A program made the position numbers and the translations under genes. DNA of 64,000 bases. Origin: an uncultured Bacteroides sp. (GTDB taxonomy: Bacteria > Bacteroidota > Bacteroidia > Bacteroidales > Bacteroidaceae). The notes under the pieces were generated by a model that ran no database searches, was not told the DNA's origin, and worked only from the letters and a program-made list of their open reading frames with translations. Within the stretch, counting starts at the first letter, position 1. The number at the start of each line of letters is the position of its first letter. The stretch lies in assembly GCA_900552075.1 (NCBI GenBank), contig URYL01000011.1, positions 1-64,000 of the forward strand. The letters run 5' to 3'. Of the stretch, positions 42,278 through 51,090 are shown one piece after another.

Positions 42278-43471
42278 ATGCAGAGGAGAAAATTCGACAT
42301 ACTGTTCATTACCATAAGCCTGTGGCTGGCTTTCAGCCTATTTTCCCAAACACACGCTGCCGAAACTCACTTTACCGTCGTGATTGATGCCGGACACGGA
42401 GGACATGACCCTGGAGCCGTCGGCAAAAGAGGAAAAGAAAAAAACATCAATCTGAGCGTAGCACTCAAATTAGGAAAACTAATCAGGCAAAATTGTCCAG
42501 ACACACGTGTGGTCTATACCCGTGAAAGAGATGTCTTCGTCCCGCTGCACAGAAGGGCTGAAATAGCCAACGACGCCAAGGCAAATCTTTTCATTTCCAT
42601 TCATACCAATTCAGTAGCATCCAGAAGCAGAAGTGTCAGCGGAACTGAAACCTATACCCTCGGATTACACCGCACACAAGAAAATCTGGAAGTGGCCAAG
42701 AAAGAGAATGCTGTGATTCTCATAGAAGATGACTATAAGCAACGGTATGCAGGATTCAATCCGAATTCATCGGAAAGCTATATTATCTTTGAATTTCTGC
42801 AAGACAAGAACATGGCCCAGAGCGTCAGCTTTGCCACGTCTGTACAAAAATGTTTCCGGAATGCCAACCGGACAGATAAAGGGGTGCACCAGGCCGGATT
42901 CCTGGTGCTGCGTGCCACTTCCATGCCCAGCGTACTGATTGAGCTGGGATACATCACCAACCCGACTGAAGAAGCATTCCTCATGTCAGAACAGGGAAGT
43001 GCCACCCTGGCAAAAAGTATCTACCGCGCATTTTTGAATTACAAGGGAGGCAAGGTGTCATCCACGCAACTGGCAGCTGAAGCAAACAGTTTGCCAATGC
43101 CCGCGGAAGAAGACACGGCCTCGGAACCGCAACCTCAGAGACCGACTCCCCGCAAACAGACTACAGCCGGACAAAGCGCAGCCTCAACCAACGTATCAAG
43201 AAAACCGGTATTCAAAATACAGATATTGACTTCCGGTCGCAAACTGCCCTCCAAAAGCAGACAGTTCAAAGGGCTTACTCCCGTAGACAGCTACGAAGAG
43301 AACGGAATCATCAAATATACTTACGGAGCTGACACAGACTACAACAAGATTCTCCGACTCAAACGCAACAAGGTGGACAGCAAATTCAAGGATGCTTTCA
43401 TCATCGCGTTCAAAGACGGACAGAAAATGAACATCAACCAAGCCATACGAGAATTTAAAAGGAACAGATAA
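42278..43471 (+). CDS. N-acetylmuramoyl-L-alanine amidase (Amidase_3) with SPOR-like tail
   Basis: 397 residues with signal peptide (DILFITISLWLAFSLFSQTHAA), periplasmic. Cleaves the lactyl-amide bond between glycan and stem peptide in peptidoglycan, used in cell separation. Zinc-amidase motifs: VVIDAGHGGHDPGAVGKRG (first His and the Glu of KGKEKN following), ISIHTNS with second His, and PSVLIELGYITNPTEEAFL with the catalytic Glu. A Pro/Ser/Thr-rich linker (about 265-305) leads to a C-terminal region of about 85 residues (KPVFKIQILTSGRKLPSKSR) that resembles a SPOR fold binding denuded peptidoglycan. An MCE-family gene follows after 21 bases. Confidence 0.9.
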   Translation: MQRRKFDILFITISLWLAFSLFSQTHAAETHFTVVIDAGHGGHDPGAVGKRGKEKNINLSVALKLGKLIRQNCPDTRVVYTRERDVFVPLHRRAEIANDAKANLFISIHTNSVASRSRSVSGTETYTLGLHRTQENLEVAKKENAVILIEDDYKQRYAGFNPNSSESYIIFEFLQDKNMAQSVSFATSVQKCFRNANRTDKGVHQAGFLVLRATSMPSVLIELGYITNPTEEAFLMSEQGSATLAKSIYRAFLNYKGGKVSSTQLAAEANSLPMPAEEDTASEPQPQRPTPRKQTTAGQSAASTNVSRKPVFKIQILTSGRKLPSKSRQFKGLTPVDSYEENGIIKYTYGADTDYNKILRLKRNKVDSKFKDAFIIAFKDGQKMNINQAIREFKRNR

Positions 43472-43492
43472 TAAAAAAGTAAAATAAACAAT

Positions 43493-44380
43493 ATGAAGAA
43501 AGAAGTAAAAATCGGGTTAGCTGGAATCGGTGCATTGTTGATTCTCTTTTTCGGCATCAACTACCTGAAAGGAATCAGCATGTTCAAACCGGAAAGCTAC
43601 TATTATGTGGATTTTACCGATGTAAACGGACTAGCCCTGTCGAGTCCGGTGTTTGCCAATGGTTTCAAAATAGGTATCGTACGCGACCTTCAATACAATT
43701 ACCAGAAACCGGGACATGTGGTGGTAGGTATTGAAGTAGATCAAGACATGCGCATCCCGGCTGGCAGCAAAGCAGAACTGGTGACCGAGATGCTGGGAAC
43801 CGTCAAGATGAACATGCTGCTCAAACATGAATCGACTACTTTTCTGACCCCTGGAGATACGATTGAAGGCTCAGCCAATTCGGGCATTCTGGGCAAGGCT
43901 GAACAGGAATTGCTGCCGAAGGTGGAACAGATGATGCCTAAACTGGATTCCATTCTGGGCTCATTGAACCAGCTGTTGGCCGACCCTGCCTTAAAAAACA
44001 CTTTGCACAATGCGGAAAAACTGACGGCCTCGCTCAATGCGACCAGCACGCAGCTGCACAGCTTGATGAGCAAGGACATCCCGCAGCTGACAAGCAATGT
44101 CACCACCATCACGGAAAACCTGAAAGGAATCAGTGAGAACCTGAAAGGGATTGACTACGCATCGACCTTCCAGAAAGTGGATTCCACTCTCCAGAATGTA
44201 CACATGCTGACCGAAAGACTGAGCAGCAAGGACAACTCCATCGGACTTCTCCTGAACGACGATGCTTTATACCAAAACCTGAATGCAACCTCGGCCAACG
44301 CAGCCTCTCTGCTGAAAGACTTGCAGGAGCACCCGAAGCGCTATGTACATTTCTCCTTGTTCGGAAAGAAAGACAAATAA
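43493..44380 (+). CDS. MCE-family (MlaD-like) lipid-transport protein
   Basis: 295 residues with one N-terminal transmembrane helix (IGLAGIGALLILFFGINYLKG), the rest periplasmic. MCE/MlaD domain at about 38-115 (YYYVDFTDVNGLALSSPVFA, AELVTEMLGTVKMNMLLKHE). A long helical region follows (about 145-280), rich in Asn/Leu/Ser and including NLKGISENLKGI. MCE proteins form hexamers that carry lipids between the inner and outer membranes. The usual permease/ATPase genes are not adjacent here. It is the second gene of the amidase transcript. Confidence 0.9.
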   Translation: MKKEVKIGLAGIGALLILFFGINYLKGISMFKPESYYYVDFTDVNGLALSSPVFANGFKIGIVRDLQYNYQKPGHVVVGIEVDQDMRIPAGSKAELVTEMLGTVKMNMLLKHESTTFLTPGDTIEGSANSGILGKAEQELLPKVEQMMPKLDSILGSLNQLLADPALKNTLHNAEKLTASLNATSTQLHSLMSKDIPQLTSNVTTITENLKGISENLKGIDYASTFQKVDSTLQNVHMLTERLSSKDNSIGLLLNDDALYQNLNATSANAASLLKDLQEHPKRYVHFSLFGKKDK

Positions 44381-44404
44381 GGCCGTCTCACTCATACCCC
44401 ATAC

Positions 44405-44445
44405 AAGGCAGGAAATCCTCAACTCGCAAAGCGACTTCCTGCCTT
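44405..44445 (+). terminator. Terminator after the MCE gene
   Basis: AAGGCAGGAA (44405-44414) with TTCCTGCCTT (44436-44445) and a T-containing tail, 25 bases after the stop codon. Confidence 0.65.
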
Positions 44446-44746
44446 CTTATGAGCATAGCCACAATAGTCCATTTGCAAAGAAACACCAGCCTTACTATAT
44501 AGAAGTAATCTAAATAACAAAGAATAATGAACTAAGAAGAAGAAAGAATCTCAAATACATGATTTTCAAAGATAAACCATATCAGAAAGAGGGGATTTTC
44601 ACAAGGGCAGAAAGATACTAACAAGTTGATAAGCAAGACATTGTAAATCCACAAGAGATTTCTTCCGAGTAAGAAATTTAACAAACACATAACTTCTTAT
44701 TTATCAACAACTTAATTTATCAAAATAAAAAGCAAAGAAAAAGGCA

Positions 44747-44778
44747 TTTGTTTTTCTGAAATTTCATTACGAAATTTG
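44747..44778 (+). promoter_or_regulatory. dnaA: Candidate dnaA promoter
   Basis: TTTG (44747-44750), 20-base spacer, GAAATTTG (44771-44778; one mismatch to TAnnTTTG), 40 bases before the dnaA ATG. Confidence 0.4.
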
Positions 44779-44817
44779 CAAGCGTAGAAGTTTCGCTTTA
44801 TTAATAACAACGCACGT

Positions 44818-46233
44818 ATGATTGAACATAACCAAGCCGTTGCATTGTGGAACCGGTGTCTGACATTCATTAAGGACAACGTAAATGCTACGGCTTTCAA
44901 AACATGGTTTGAGCCTATCGTACCTTTAAAATATGAGGATACAGAAAAGGCATTGACAATCGGCGTCCCCAGTCCTTTCTTCTATGAATATCTGGAAGAA
45001 AAGTATGTGGGGCTGCTGCGCGCCGCCATCTATAAGGAGATAGGTGAAGGCACGGAGTTGATGTACTCTATCCTGACCGATAAGACCAACCATATCACTG
45101 TCAATATAGAAGGAACCAAACGCTCTTCTGCATTGCCGGAACAGGCTCCTGTATACAATGGGAATAAGGCGCCCAATCCTTTGCAAGCTCCGGCCCCGCA
45201 GGATTTGGACCCACACCTGAACCCGAACTATAACTTTGAGAACTTCATTAAAGGAAACAGCAATGAATTCTCCAGAACTGTAGCAGAAACTGTGGCTCAA
45301 AATCCGGCACGCACTTTCAACCCCTTGTTCATCTATGGTCCGTCGGGAGTGGGGAAAACCCACCTCATCAACGCCATCGGTACAAGAATCAAGGAATTAT
45401 ATCCGGAGAAACGTGTGCTGTATGTATCCGCTCATCTTTTTCAGGTGCAATATACAGACTCTGTGCGAACCAACCACTTCAATGATTTCATTAGCTTCTA
45501 CCAAACGATTGACGTGCTGATCATTGATGATATACAGGAATTTGCAGGGGTAACCAAAACGCAGAATACATTCTTCCATATTTTCAACCACCTTCACCAG
45601 AACGGGAAACAGCTGATTCTGACTTCCGACCGCGCACCTGTCATGCTACAGGGAATGGAAGACCGCTTGCTCACCCGTTTCAAATGGGGATTGGTGGCCG
45701 AACTGGAAAAACCGGACATTGAACTCCGGAAAAACATCCTACGCAACAAGATTAAACGTGATGGTCTGGTCATTCCGGAATCGGTCATCAGCTACATTGC
45801 AGAAAGCGTGAACGAAAGCGTGCGTGAGTTGGAAGGTATTGTCAACTCCTTGCTGGCACAGTCTATCCTGTTCAAACGCGAAATTGATCTCGACCTGGCA
45901 CAACACATCGTAAGAAAGGCGGTGAAGTGCGCAGAAAGCAAACCGATGACGGTGAGCGATATCATTACAAAAGTATGCGAACATTACAAGATAGATGAGA
46001 CGGCCATTCACACCAAGACCCGCAAACGGGAAGTAGTGCAAGTGAGACAGGTGGCCATGTATCTGGCAAAGAAACATACAGATACCTCTTCATCCAAGAT
46101 TGGTCAGCTGATTGGAAATAAAGACCATGCCACGGTGTTGCACGCCTGCAAAATTGTAAAAGACCAGGTGGACGTGGATAAATCATTTAAGGCAGAAATC
46201 GAAGAAATAGAAATGAGTCTTCGGATGAGATAA
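44818..46233 (+). CDS. dnaA: Chromosomal replication initiator DnaA
   Basis: 471-residue AAA+ ATPase that binds DnaA boxes and melts the origin. Domain I about 1-85 (ALWNRCLTFIKDNVNATAFK), Pro-rich linker about 100-130, domain III with Walker A GPSGVGKTHL and Walker B VLIIDDIQEF, sensor LTSDRAPVML, domain IV with KHTDTSSSKIGQLIGNKDHA and TVLHACKIV. Length is normal for Bacteroidetes. Start is the ATG at 44818; no closer alternative preserves domain I. It is not followed by dnaN; a nitroreductase gene converges on it, which is usual for Bacteroidetes where the dnaA-dnaN-recF order is broken (recF is at 60406-61527). Confidence 0.97.
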   Translation: MIEHNQAVALWNRCLTFIKDNVNATAFKTWFEPIVPLKYEDTEKALTIGVPSPFFYEYLEEKYVGLLRAAIYKEIGEGTELMYSILTDKTNHITVNIEGTKRSSALPEQAPVYNGNKAPNPLQAPAPQDLDPHLNPNYNFENFIKGNSNEFSRTVAETVAQNPARTFNPLFIYGPSGVGKTHLINAIGTRIKELYPEKRVLYVSAHLFQVQYTDSVRTNHFNDFISFYQTIDVLIIDDIQEFAGVTKTQNTFFHIFNHLHQNGKQLILTSDRAPVMLQGMEDRLLTRFKWGLVAELEKPDIELRKNILRNKIKRDGLVIPESVISYIAESVNESVRELEGIVNSLLAQSILFKREIDLDLAQHIVRKAVKCAESKPMTVSDIITKVCEHYKIDETAIHTKTRKREVVQVRQVAMYLAKKHTDTSSSKIGQLIGNKDHATVLHACKIVKDQVDVDKSFKAEIEEIEMSLRMR

Positions 46234-46272
46234 AAAAACAGGTGGCTTCAAAATCAAGTCACCTGTTTTTTT
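46233..46272. terminator. Bidirectional terminator between dnaA and nitroreductase
   Basis: A-run, ACAGGTGGCTT, 7-base loop, AAGTCACCTGT, T-run: long stem with one mismatch, A/T flanks on both sides. Confidence 0.85.
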
Positions 46273-46285
46273 ATCCCAGATTTCA

Positions 46286-47026
46286 TCAATCATCAAAACC
46301 TTGCCGTTTCAGCACTTTCTTTAAGCCTTCCGACATATATTCATTATCGGATTTCTTGTAACGGATGTCCGTAAAAATCTGGGCTAGTGTCTCGGTGTGA
46401 TTAATCTCCACAAAATGTTTGTTCTCCGGCAAGCTTTCCTTATATGAATAGATATTGTCAATTTCCAAGGGAGTATAGTCATGATACTGCTCTTCATGGA
46501 TAATACCCTGGATTGGCAAGCGGTCCGGCTGCGCAGGACATTCATCGGGATAACCCACCGTAATAGTGGCTACAGGTACCACAAGCTTCGGAAGCTTTAA
46601 CAAATCAATAATCTGGTCGGGATTATAAATAGTCGTTCCCAAATAGCAAATGCCCAGCCCTTTTTCTTCGGCTAACGTACAGAAATTCTGTGTAACCAGC
46701 AAGGCATCACTCGCTGCATTCAGGAAAGAAATCAGATTATTATACCCCGGTACGGCCTTCCGCTGTTCACACCACTTGCTGAACCGGTTAAAATCGGCAC
46801 AAAAAGTAAGTACGACCGGGGCCGAAGTCACCATCGGCTGGTTAAAATGGGCAGGTGCCAAACGCTCCTTCATTTTTGCATCGCGGGTCACTACCACACT
46901 ATACAATTGCATATTTCCCATGGTGGAAGCCCGAAATGCTTCCTCCAATAACTCATTCAGCAATTCAGCAGGAATGTCCTCCTGTTTATACTTACGAATG
47001 GTTCGTCTGTTCTTTATCGATTCCAT
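46286..47026 (-). CDS. Nitroreductase-family flavin oxidoreductase (NfsA/FRP-like)
   Basis: 246-residue FMN-dependent NAD(P)H oxidoreductase likely reducing nitro or quinone compounds; the physiological substrate is unknown. Family features: the opening MESIKNRRTIRKYKQEDIPA (FMN phosphate-binding arginines), FRASTMGNMQLYSVVVTRDA, EEKGLGICYLGTTIYNPDQI, and VATITVGYPDECPAQPDRLP. The size and the PDRLP end fit the larger NfsA/FRP group. Single gene with -7 box TATCTTTG at 47053-47060 (minus). A palindrome at 47120-47146 resembles one in the efflux leader, a possible link to xenobiotic response. Confidence 0.9.
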   Translation of the reverse strand: MESIKNRRTIRKYKQEDIPAELLNELLEEAFRASTMGNMQLYSVVVTRDAKMKERLAPAHFNQPMVTSAPVVLTFCADFNRFSKWCEQRKAVPGYNNLISFLNAASDALLVTQNFCTLAEEKGLGICYLGTTIYNPDQIIDLLKLPKLVVPVATITVGYPDECPAQPDRLPIQGIIHEEQYHDYTPLEIDNIYSYKESLPENKHFVEINHTETLAQIFTDIRYKKSDNEYMSEGLKKVLKRQGFDD

Positions 47027-47052
47027 AATATATCGGCTTTATAGATTATCTA

Positions 47053-47060
47053 CAAAGATA
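47053..47060 (-). promoter_or_regulatory. -7 box for nitroreductase gene
   Basis: Minus strand TATCTTTG, 27 bases before the ATG at 47026. Confidence 0.45.
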
Positions 47061-47119
47061 GGAAGAATCGGTGAAAATCCCTACTCTAATAAGGTATAAA
47101 AGAAATGAGCCATAAAACA

Positions 47120-47146
47120 AAAAGTTTTCCAAAATGGAAAACTTTT
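47120..47146. repeat. Perfect palindrome upstream of nitroreductase
   Basis: AAAAGTTTTCC, 5-base loop, GGAAAACTTTT: 11-bp perfect arms. It lies about 60 bases upstream of the nitroreductase -7 box, so it is better placed as an operator than as a terminator. The core AAAGTTTTC...GAAAACTTT recurs at 4402-4423. Confidence 0.5.
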
Positions 47147-47241
47147 CAATACATAAAATAGCACAATAATCTAGTTATCAGTTATATATTTTTCAAAAGC
47201 AGAAAACTATTCATATTGTTAATAACTTCTTTCTTTTTTAT

Positions 47242-47272
47242 TTTGCGAATTAAAAAAACATCTTTAGCTTTG
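47242..47272 (+). promoter_or_regulatory. nrdJ: Promoter of nrdJ
   Basis: TTTG (47242-47245), 19-base spacer, TAGCTTTG (47265-47272): consensus spacing and boxes. The leader to GTG 47361 would be about 80 bases. Confidence 0.65.
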
Positions 47273-47360
47273 CAGCAGTTTGTTAGAAATAAAACGACCT
47301 TCTACATTTTGCGACTTACTATTTTTTATTGAAAACAAACTTATTCATATACAAATAACC

Positions 47361-49904
47361 GTGGAAAAGAAAACGTACAGCTACGATGAAGCCTACAACG
47401 CTTCGTTGGAGTATTTCAAAGGAGACGAACTGGCAGCCCGTGTTTGGGTAAACAAATACGCTGTGAAAGACTCATTTGGAAACATCTATGAAAAATCCCC
47501 AGAGGATATGCATTGGCGAATAGCCAATGAGGTGGCCCGTATCGAGGCGAAATATCCTAATGCACTCAGTTCTCAGGAGCTTTTCGATTTACTTGACCAT
47601 TTCAAGTATATCGTACCTCAAGGTAGTCCGATGACAGGTATTGGCAATGATTACCAGATTGCCTCACTGTCCAACTGTTTCGTAATCGGACTTGACGGAA
47701 ATGCGGATTCATACGGAGCCATCATCCGTATTGATGAAGAACAGGTCCAGTTGATGAAACGTCGAGGCGGTGTAGGACATGACTTGTCACACATTCGCCC
47801 GAAAGGTTCTCCTGTAAAAAACTCAGCACTGACTTCTACCGGACTCGTTCCTTTCATGGAGCGTTACTCCAACTCAACGCGCGAGGTGGCTCAAGACGGA
47901 CGAAGAGGAGCCTTGATGTTGAGCGTATCCATCAAGCATCCTGATTCAGAAGCATTCATTGATGCCAAGATGACCGAAGGAAAGGTGACTGGAGCCAACG
48001 TCTCTGTCAAACTGGACGACGCTTTCATGGAGGCCGCAGTAGAAGGAAAGCCTTATACACAGCAGTACCCGATTGATTCGCCCAATCCGATGGTTTCCAA
48101 AGAAATCGATGCTTCGACTTTGTGGAAAAAGATTGTACACAATGCATGGAAATCGGCAGAACCGGGTGTATTGTTCTGGGACACGATTATCCGTGAATCC
48201 GTACCCGACTGCTATGCCGACTTAGGTTTCCGTACGGTTTCTACGAACCCGTGTGGAGAAATTCCTTTGTGCCCATACGATTCCTGCCGTCTGCTGGCCA
48301 TCAACCTGTATTCATACGTGGTCAATCCGTTTACCCCGGAAGCCTATTTTGATTTCGACCTGTTCAAGAAACATGTGGCACTGGCACAGCGCATCATGGA
48401 CGACATTATCGACCTGGAACTGGAAAAAATTGAACGCATCTTTGAAAAGATAGATTCTGACCCTGAAAGCATGGAAGTGAAAGGAACAGAACGCCACTTG
48501 TGGGAAAAGATTTATCACAAGTCCGGTCTGGGACGCCGTACAGGTGTAGGTATCACGGCAGAAGGCGATATGCTGGCAGCCATGGGTCTGCGTTATGGTA
48601 CGGAAGAGGCCACTGAGTTCTCTGAAAAAGTACACAAGACCATCGCCCTTGAAGCTTATCGGTCATCTGTCAACATGGCCAAGGAACGTGGTGCGTTCGA
48701 AATCTACGACGCAGAACGTGAAAAAAACAATCCGTTCATCAACCGCCTGAAAGAGGCCGACCCTGAATTGTACGAAGAAATGAAGAAGTATGGCCGACGG
48801 AACATCGCCTGCCTGACAATTGCTCCGACAGGAACCACCAGCCTGATGACCCAGACTACCTCTGGTATTGAACCGGTGTTCATGCCTGTGTACAAACGTC
48901 GTCGTAAAGTAAACCCGAACGACTCTAACGTACATGTAGACTTCGTAGACGAGACTGGAGACGCATTTGAAGAATACATCGTGTTCCATCACAAGTTCCT
49001 TACTTGGATGAAGATTAACGGTTACGACCCTGACAAGCGTTACACACAGGAAGAAATTGACGAACTGGTAGCTAAATCACCGTATTATAAAGCCACTTCC
49101 AACGATGTAGACTGGCTGATGAAGGTGAAGATGCAAGGACGCATCCAAAAATGGGTAGACCACTCCATCAGTGTGACCATCAATCTGCCAAACAACGTAA
49201 GCGAAGACCTTGTGAACCAGCTGTACGTAGAAGCATGGCGCTCAGGTTGCAAAGGTTGTACCGTATATCGCGACGGTTCACGTGCCGGTGTGCTGCTTTC
49301 AACCAAAAAGAAAGACAAGAAAGAAGAGGAAGAATGCCGTTGCAAACCGCCTCAGGTAGTGGAGGTACGTCCGAAAGTGCTGGAAGCCGATGTGGTACGT
49401 TTCCAGAACAACAAGGAAAAATGGGTGGCTTTCGTCGGCCTGCTCGATGGAAGACCTTACGAAATCTTCACCGGTCTGCAAGATGACGAGGAAGGCATCG
49501 TATTACCGAAGTCTGTGACTTCCGGACGTATCATCAAGAGTTACGATGAAGACGGTACCAAGCACTACGACTTCCAGTTCGAGAACAAACGCGGTTACAA
49601 GATGACCATCGAAGGACTTTCTGAAAAGTTCAACAAGGAATACTGGAACTATGCCAAGCTGATTTCAGGAGTGCTCCGCTGGAGAATGCCGATTGAACAG
49701 GTCATCAAACTGGTGGGTTCACTGCAACTTGACAGTGAAAACATCAACACCTGGAAGAACGGTGTGGAAAGAGCCTTGAAGAAATACGTACAAGACGGTA
49801 CGGAAGCCAAAGGTGTGAAATGTCCGAACTGCGGCCACGAAACCCTGGTATATCAGGAAGGCTGTCTGATCTGCAAGACCTGCGGTTCTTCACGCTGCGG
49901 ATAA
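47361..49904 (+). CDS. nrdJ: Adenosylcobalamin-dependent ribonucleotide reductase (class II)
   Basis: 847 residues. GTG at 47361 (reading (V)EKKTYSYDEAYNASLEYF) is taken as start; an in-frame TTG 27 codons upstream gives a poor, hydrophobic extension and lies at the predicted transcription start. Reduces ribonucleotides to deoxyribonucleotides with a B12 radical, in the cytoplasm, oxygen-independent. Features: SLSNCFVIG near 110-125, RRGGVGHDLSHIRPKGSPV, TNPCGEIPLCPYDSCRLLAI with the active-site N-C-E triad, APTGTTSLMTQTTSGIEPVF, and a C-terminal zinc-ribbon with CPNCGHETLV and CKTCGSSRCG. No riboswitch was recognised in the leader. folB follows in the same direction. Confidence 0.95.
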   Translation: MEKKTYSYDEAYNASLEYFKGDELAARVWVNKYAVKDSFGNIYEKSPEDMHWRIANEVARIEAKYPNALSSQELFDLLDHFKYIVPQGSPMTGIGNDYQIASLSNCFVIGLDGNADSYGAIIRIDEEQVQLMKRRGGVGHDLSHIRPKGSPVKNSALTSTGLVPFMERYSNSTREVAQDGRRGALMLSVSIKHPDSEAFIDAKMTEGKVTGANVSVKLDDAFMEAAVEGKPYTQQYPIDSPNPMVSKEIDASTLWKKIVHNAWKSAEPGVLFWDTIIRESVPDCYADLGFRTVSTNPCGEIPLCPYDSCRLLAINLYSYVVNPFTPEAYFDFDLFKKHVALAQRIMDDIIDLELEKIERIFEKIDSDPESMEVKGTERHLWEKIYHKSGLGRRTGVGITAEGDMLAAMGLRYGTEEATEFSEKVHKTIALEAYRSSVNMAKERGAFEIYDAEREKNNPFINRLKEADPELYEEMKKYGRRNIACLTIAPTGTTSLMTQTTSGIEPVFMPVYKRRRKVNPNDSNVHVDFVDETGDAFEEYIVFHHKFLTWMKINGYDPDKRYTQEEIDELVAKSPYYKATSNDVDWLMKVKMQGRIQKWVDHSISVTINLPNNVSEDLVNQLYVEAWRSGCKGCTVYRDGSRAGVLLSTKKKDKKEEEECRCKPPQVVEVRPKVLEADVVRFQNNKEKWVAFVGLLDGRPYEIFTGLQDDEEGIVLPKSVTSGRIIKSYDEDGTKHYDFQFENKRGYKMTIEGLSEKFNKEYWNYAKLISGVLRWRMPIEQVIKLVGSLQLDSENINTWKNGVERALKKYVQDGTEAKGVKCPNCGHETLVYQEGCLICKTCGSSRCG

Positions 49905-50008
49905 ATCAAGGCATACGAGTGACCTTAGTCCATTATTATTCAGGCATGAATCAGGCGAAAACACACAACGGCGTCTGGTTCATGCCTCTCTCTTATATTC
50001 CCTTCCCT

Positions 50009-50380
50009 ATGAAACAATCGGACATGTACATTTGCCTGAACGGGCTGAAACTATATGCGTTCCACGGTGTGCTGCCACAGGAAAACAAAATCGGTGCCGA
50101 GTACACCCTCAACCTGCGGTTGAAAACGGACTTCAGCCGCGCGTCGCAAACAGACGACCTGAATTATACCCTCAATTATGCAGAGGTATTTCAGGCAGTG
50201 AAAGAAGAGATGCAGGTACCTTCCCGCCTACTGGAACACGTCGTACAGCGCATTGCCGAACGGTTGTTCCGGGACTTTCCTACTCTTACGGAAGTCAAAA
50301 TTGCCCTGTTCAAACAGAATCCTCCCATGGGAGCAGACTGCAAGGAAACCGGAGTGGAATCAACTTATACCAAAAACTAA
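50009..50380 (+). CDS. folB: Dihydroneopterin aldolase
   Basis: Converts dihydroneopterin to 6-hydroxymethyl-dihydropterin and glycolaldehyde in folate synthesis; small tunnel-fold cytoplasmic enzyme. ATG at 50009 gives 123 residues, the normal size; an upstream in-frame ATG at 49946 would add 21 atypical residues. Motifs: LYAFHGVLPQENKIGAEYTL with the substrate-binding His-Gly-Val, NYAEVFQAVKE, RLLEHVVQRIAERLF, and KIALFKQNPPMG with the catalytic lysine region. It is 104 bases after nrdJ and 6 bases before a HAD phosphatase gene on the same strand, likely one transcript with the latter. Confidence 0.92.
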   Translation: MKQSDMYICLNGLKLYAFHGVLPQENKIGAEYTLNLRLKTDFSRASQTDDLNYTLNYAEVFQAVKEEMQVPSRLLEHVVQRIAERLFRDFPTLTEVKIALFKQNPPMGADCKETGVESTYTKN

Positions 50381-50386
50381 CGCAAT

Positions 50387-51049
50387 ATGAAGAAACTTGT
50401 GATTTTTGACTTGGACGGAACTTTACTAAACACGATTGCCGACCTGGCTGCGGCCACCAATTATGCCCTGACCCAGTTCGGATATCCTACCCATCCGACC
50501 GATGCCTATCGCTTCTTTGTAGGCAACGGCATCAACAAACTCTTTGAACGGGCACTTCCAGAGACAGACAGAACTCCGGAAAACGTCTTGCGCATCCGGT
50601 CGAAGTTTGTCCCCTACTACAACATCCACAATGCGGATTTAAGCTGTCCCTATTCCGGCATCAAGCAACTGCTCAATCAGCTGCAACAGCATCATCTCCA
50701 GCTTGCCGTAGCCTCCAACAAATATCAGGAAGCCACTGCCAAACTCATCGGACAATATTTCCCTGATATCCATTTCACGGCTGTTTTCGGACAACGGGAC
50801 AACGTGCCTACCAAGCCCGACCCTCAGGTGGTGAATGAAATCATACAAATGGCTGGGGTAAGCAAAGAAGAAGTAGTCTATATCGGTGATTCCGGAGTCG
50901 ACATGCAGACGGGACTCAATGCAGGTGTCACCACCATCGGAGCATGCTGGGGCTTCCGGCCGAAAAGTGAATTACAGGAATTTCATCCGGATTTACTGGC
51001 TGAAAAGCCCGAAGATATCAGCCGCTTCCTGCAATTATCCAGTATTTAG
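50387..51049 (+). CDS. HAD-superfamily phosphatase, phosphoglycolate phosphatase type
   Basis: 220-residue cytoplasmic hydrolase. Motif I FDLDGTLLNTIADLA with the nucleophile and acid aspartates, motif II VASNKYQ, motif III lysine in PTKPDPQVV, motif IV YIGDSGVDMQTGLNAG. The Gph-like cap lies at about 15-85. Likely substrate 2-phosphoglycolate (from DNA repair) or another small phosphomonoester; close family members differ, so I give no symbol. The gene follows folB by 6 bases and is followed by the second palindrome array. Confidence 0.88.
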   Translation: MKKLVIFDLDGTLLNTIADLAAATNYALTQFGYPTHPTDAYRFFVGNGINKLFERALPETDRTPENVLRIRSKFVPYYNIHNADLSCPYSGIKQLLNQLQQHHLQLAVASNKYQEATAKLIGQYFPDIHFTAVFGQRDNVPTKPDPQVVNEIIQMAGVSKEEVVYIGDSGVDMQTGLNAGVTTIGACWGFRPKSELQEFHPDLLAEKPEDISRFLQLSSI

Positions 51050-51090
51050 CATTACACTCCGCTCATTCACAGTAATTTATAAGCATTCCA

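Larger units (their letters stand above)
44381..44817. other. Region upstream of dnaA; possible replication origin
   Basis: 437 bases without a gene. The left part holds a terminator (44405-44445); the rest is strongly A+T-rich. I see DnaA-box-like words: TTATCAACA (44701-44709, one change from TTATCCACA) and looser ones (AAATCCACA near 44645, TTTTCACAA near 44594). No exact TTATCCACA is present. Its position immediately before dnaA is the main reason to consider an origin. Confidence 0.3.
47027..47360. other. Divergent intergenic region between nitroreductase and nrdJ
   Basis: 334 bases with no gene. It contains the two promoters (47053-47060 minus, 47242-47272 plus), the palindrome at 47120-47146 and an A+T-rich middle. 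No cobalamin riboswitch signature was seen ahead of nrdJ. Confidence 0.6.

Noticed and set aside
47280..47360. Cobalamin riboswitch in the nrdJ leader
   Set aside because: The leader is only about 80 bases and lacks a B12-box-like element.
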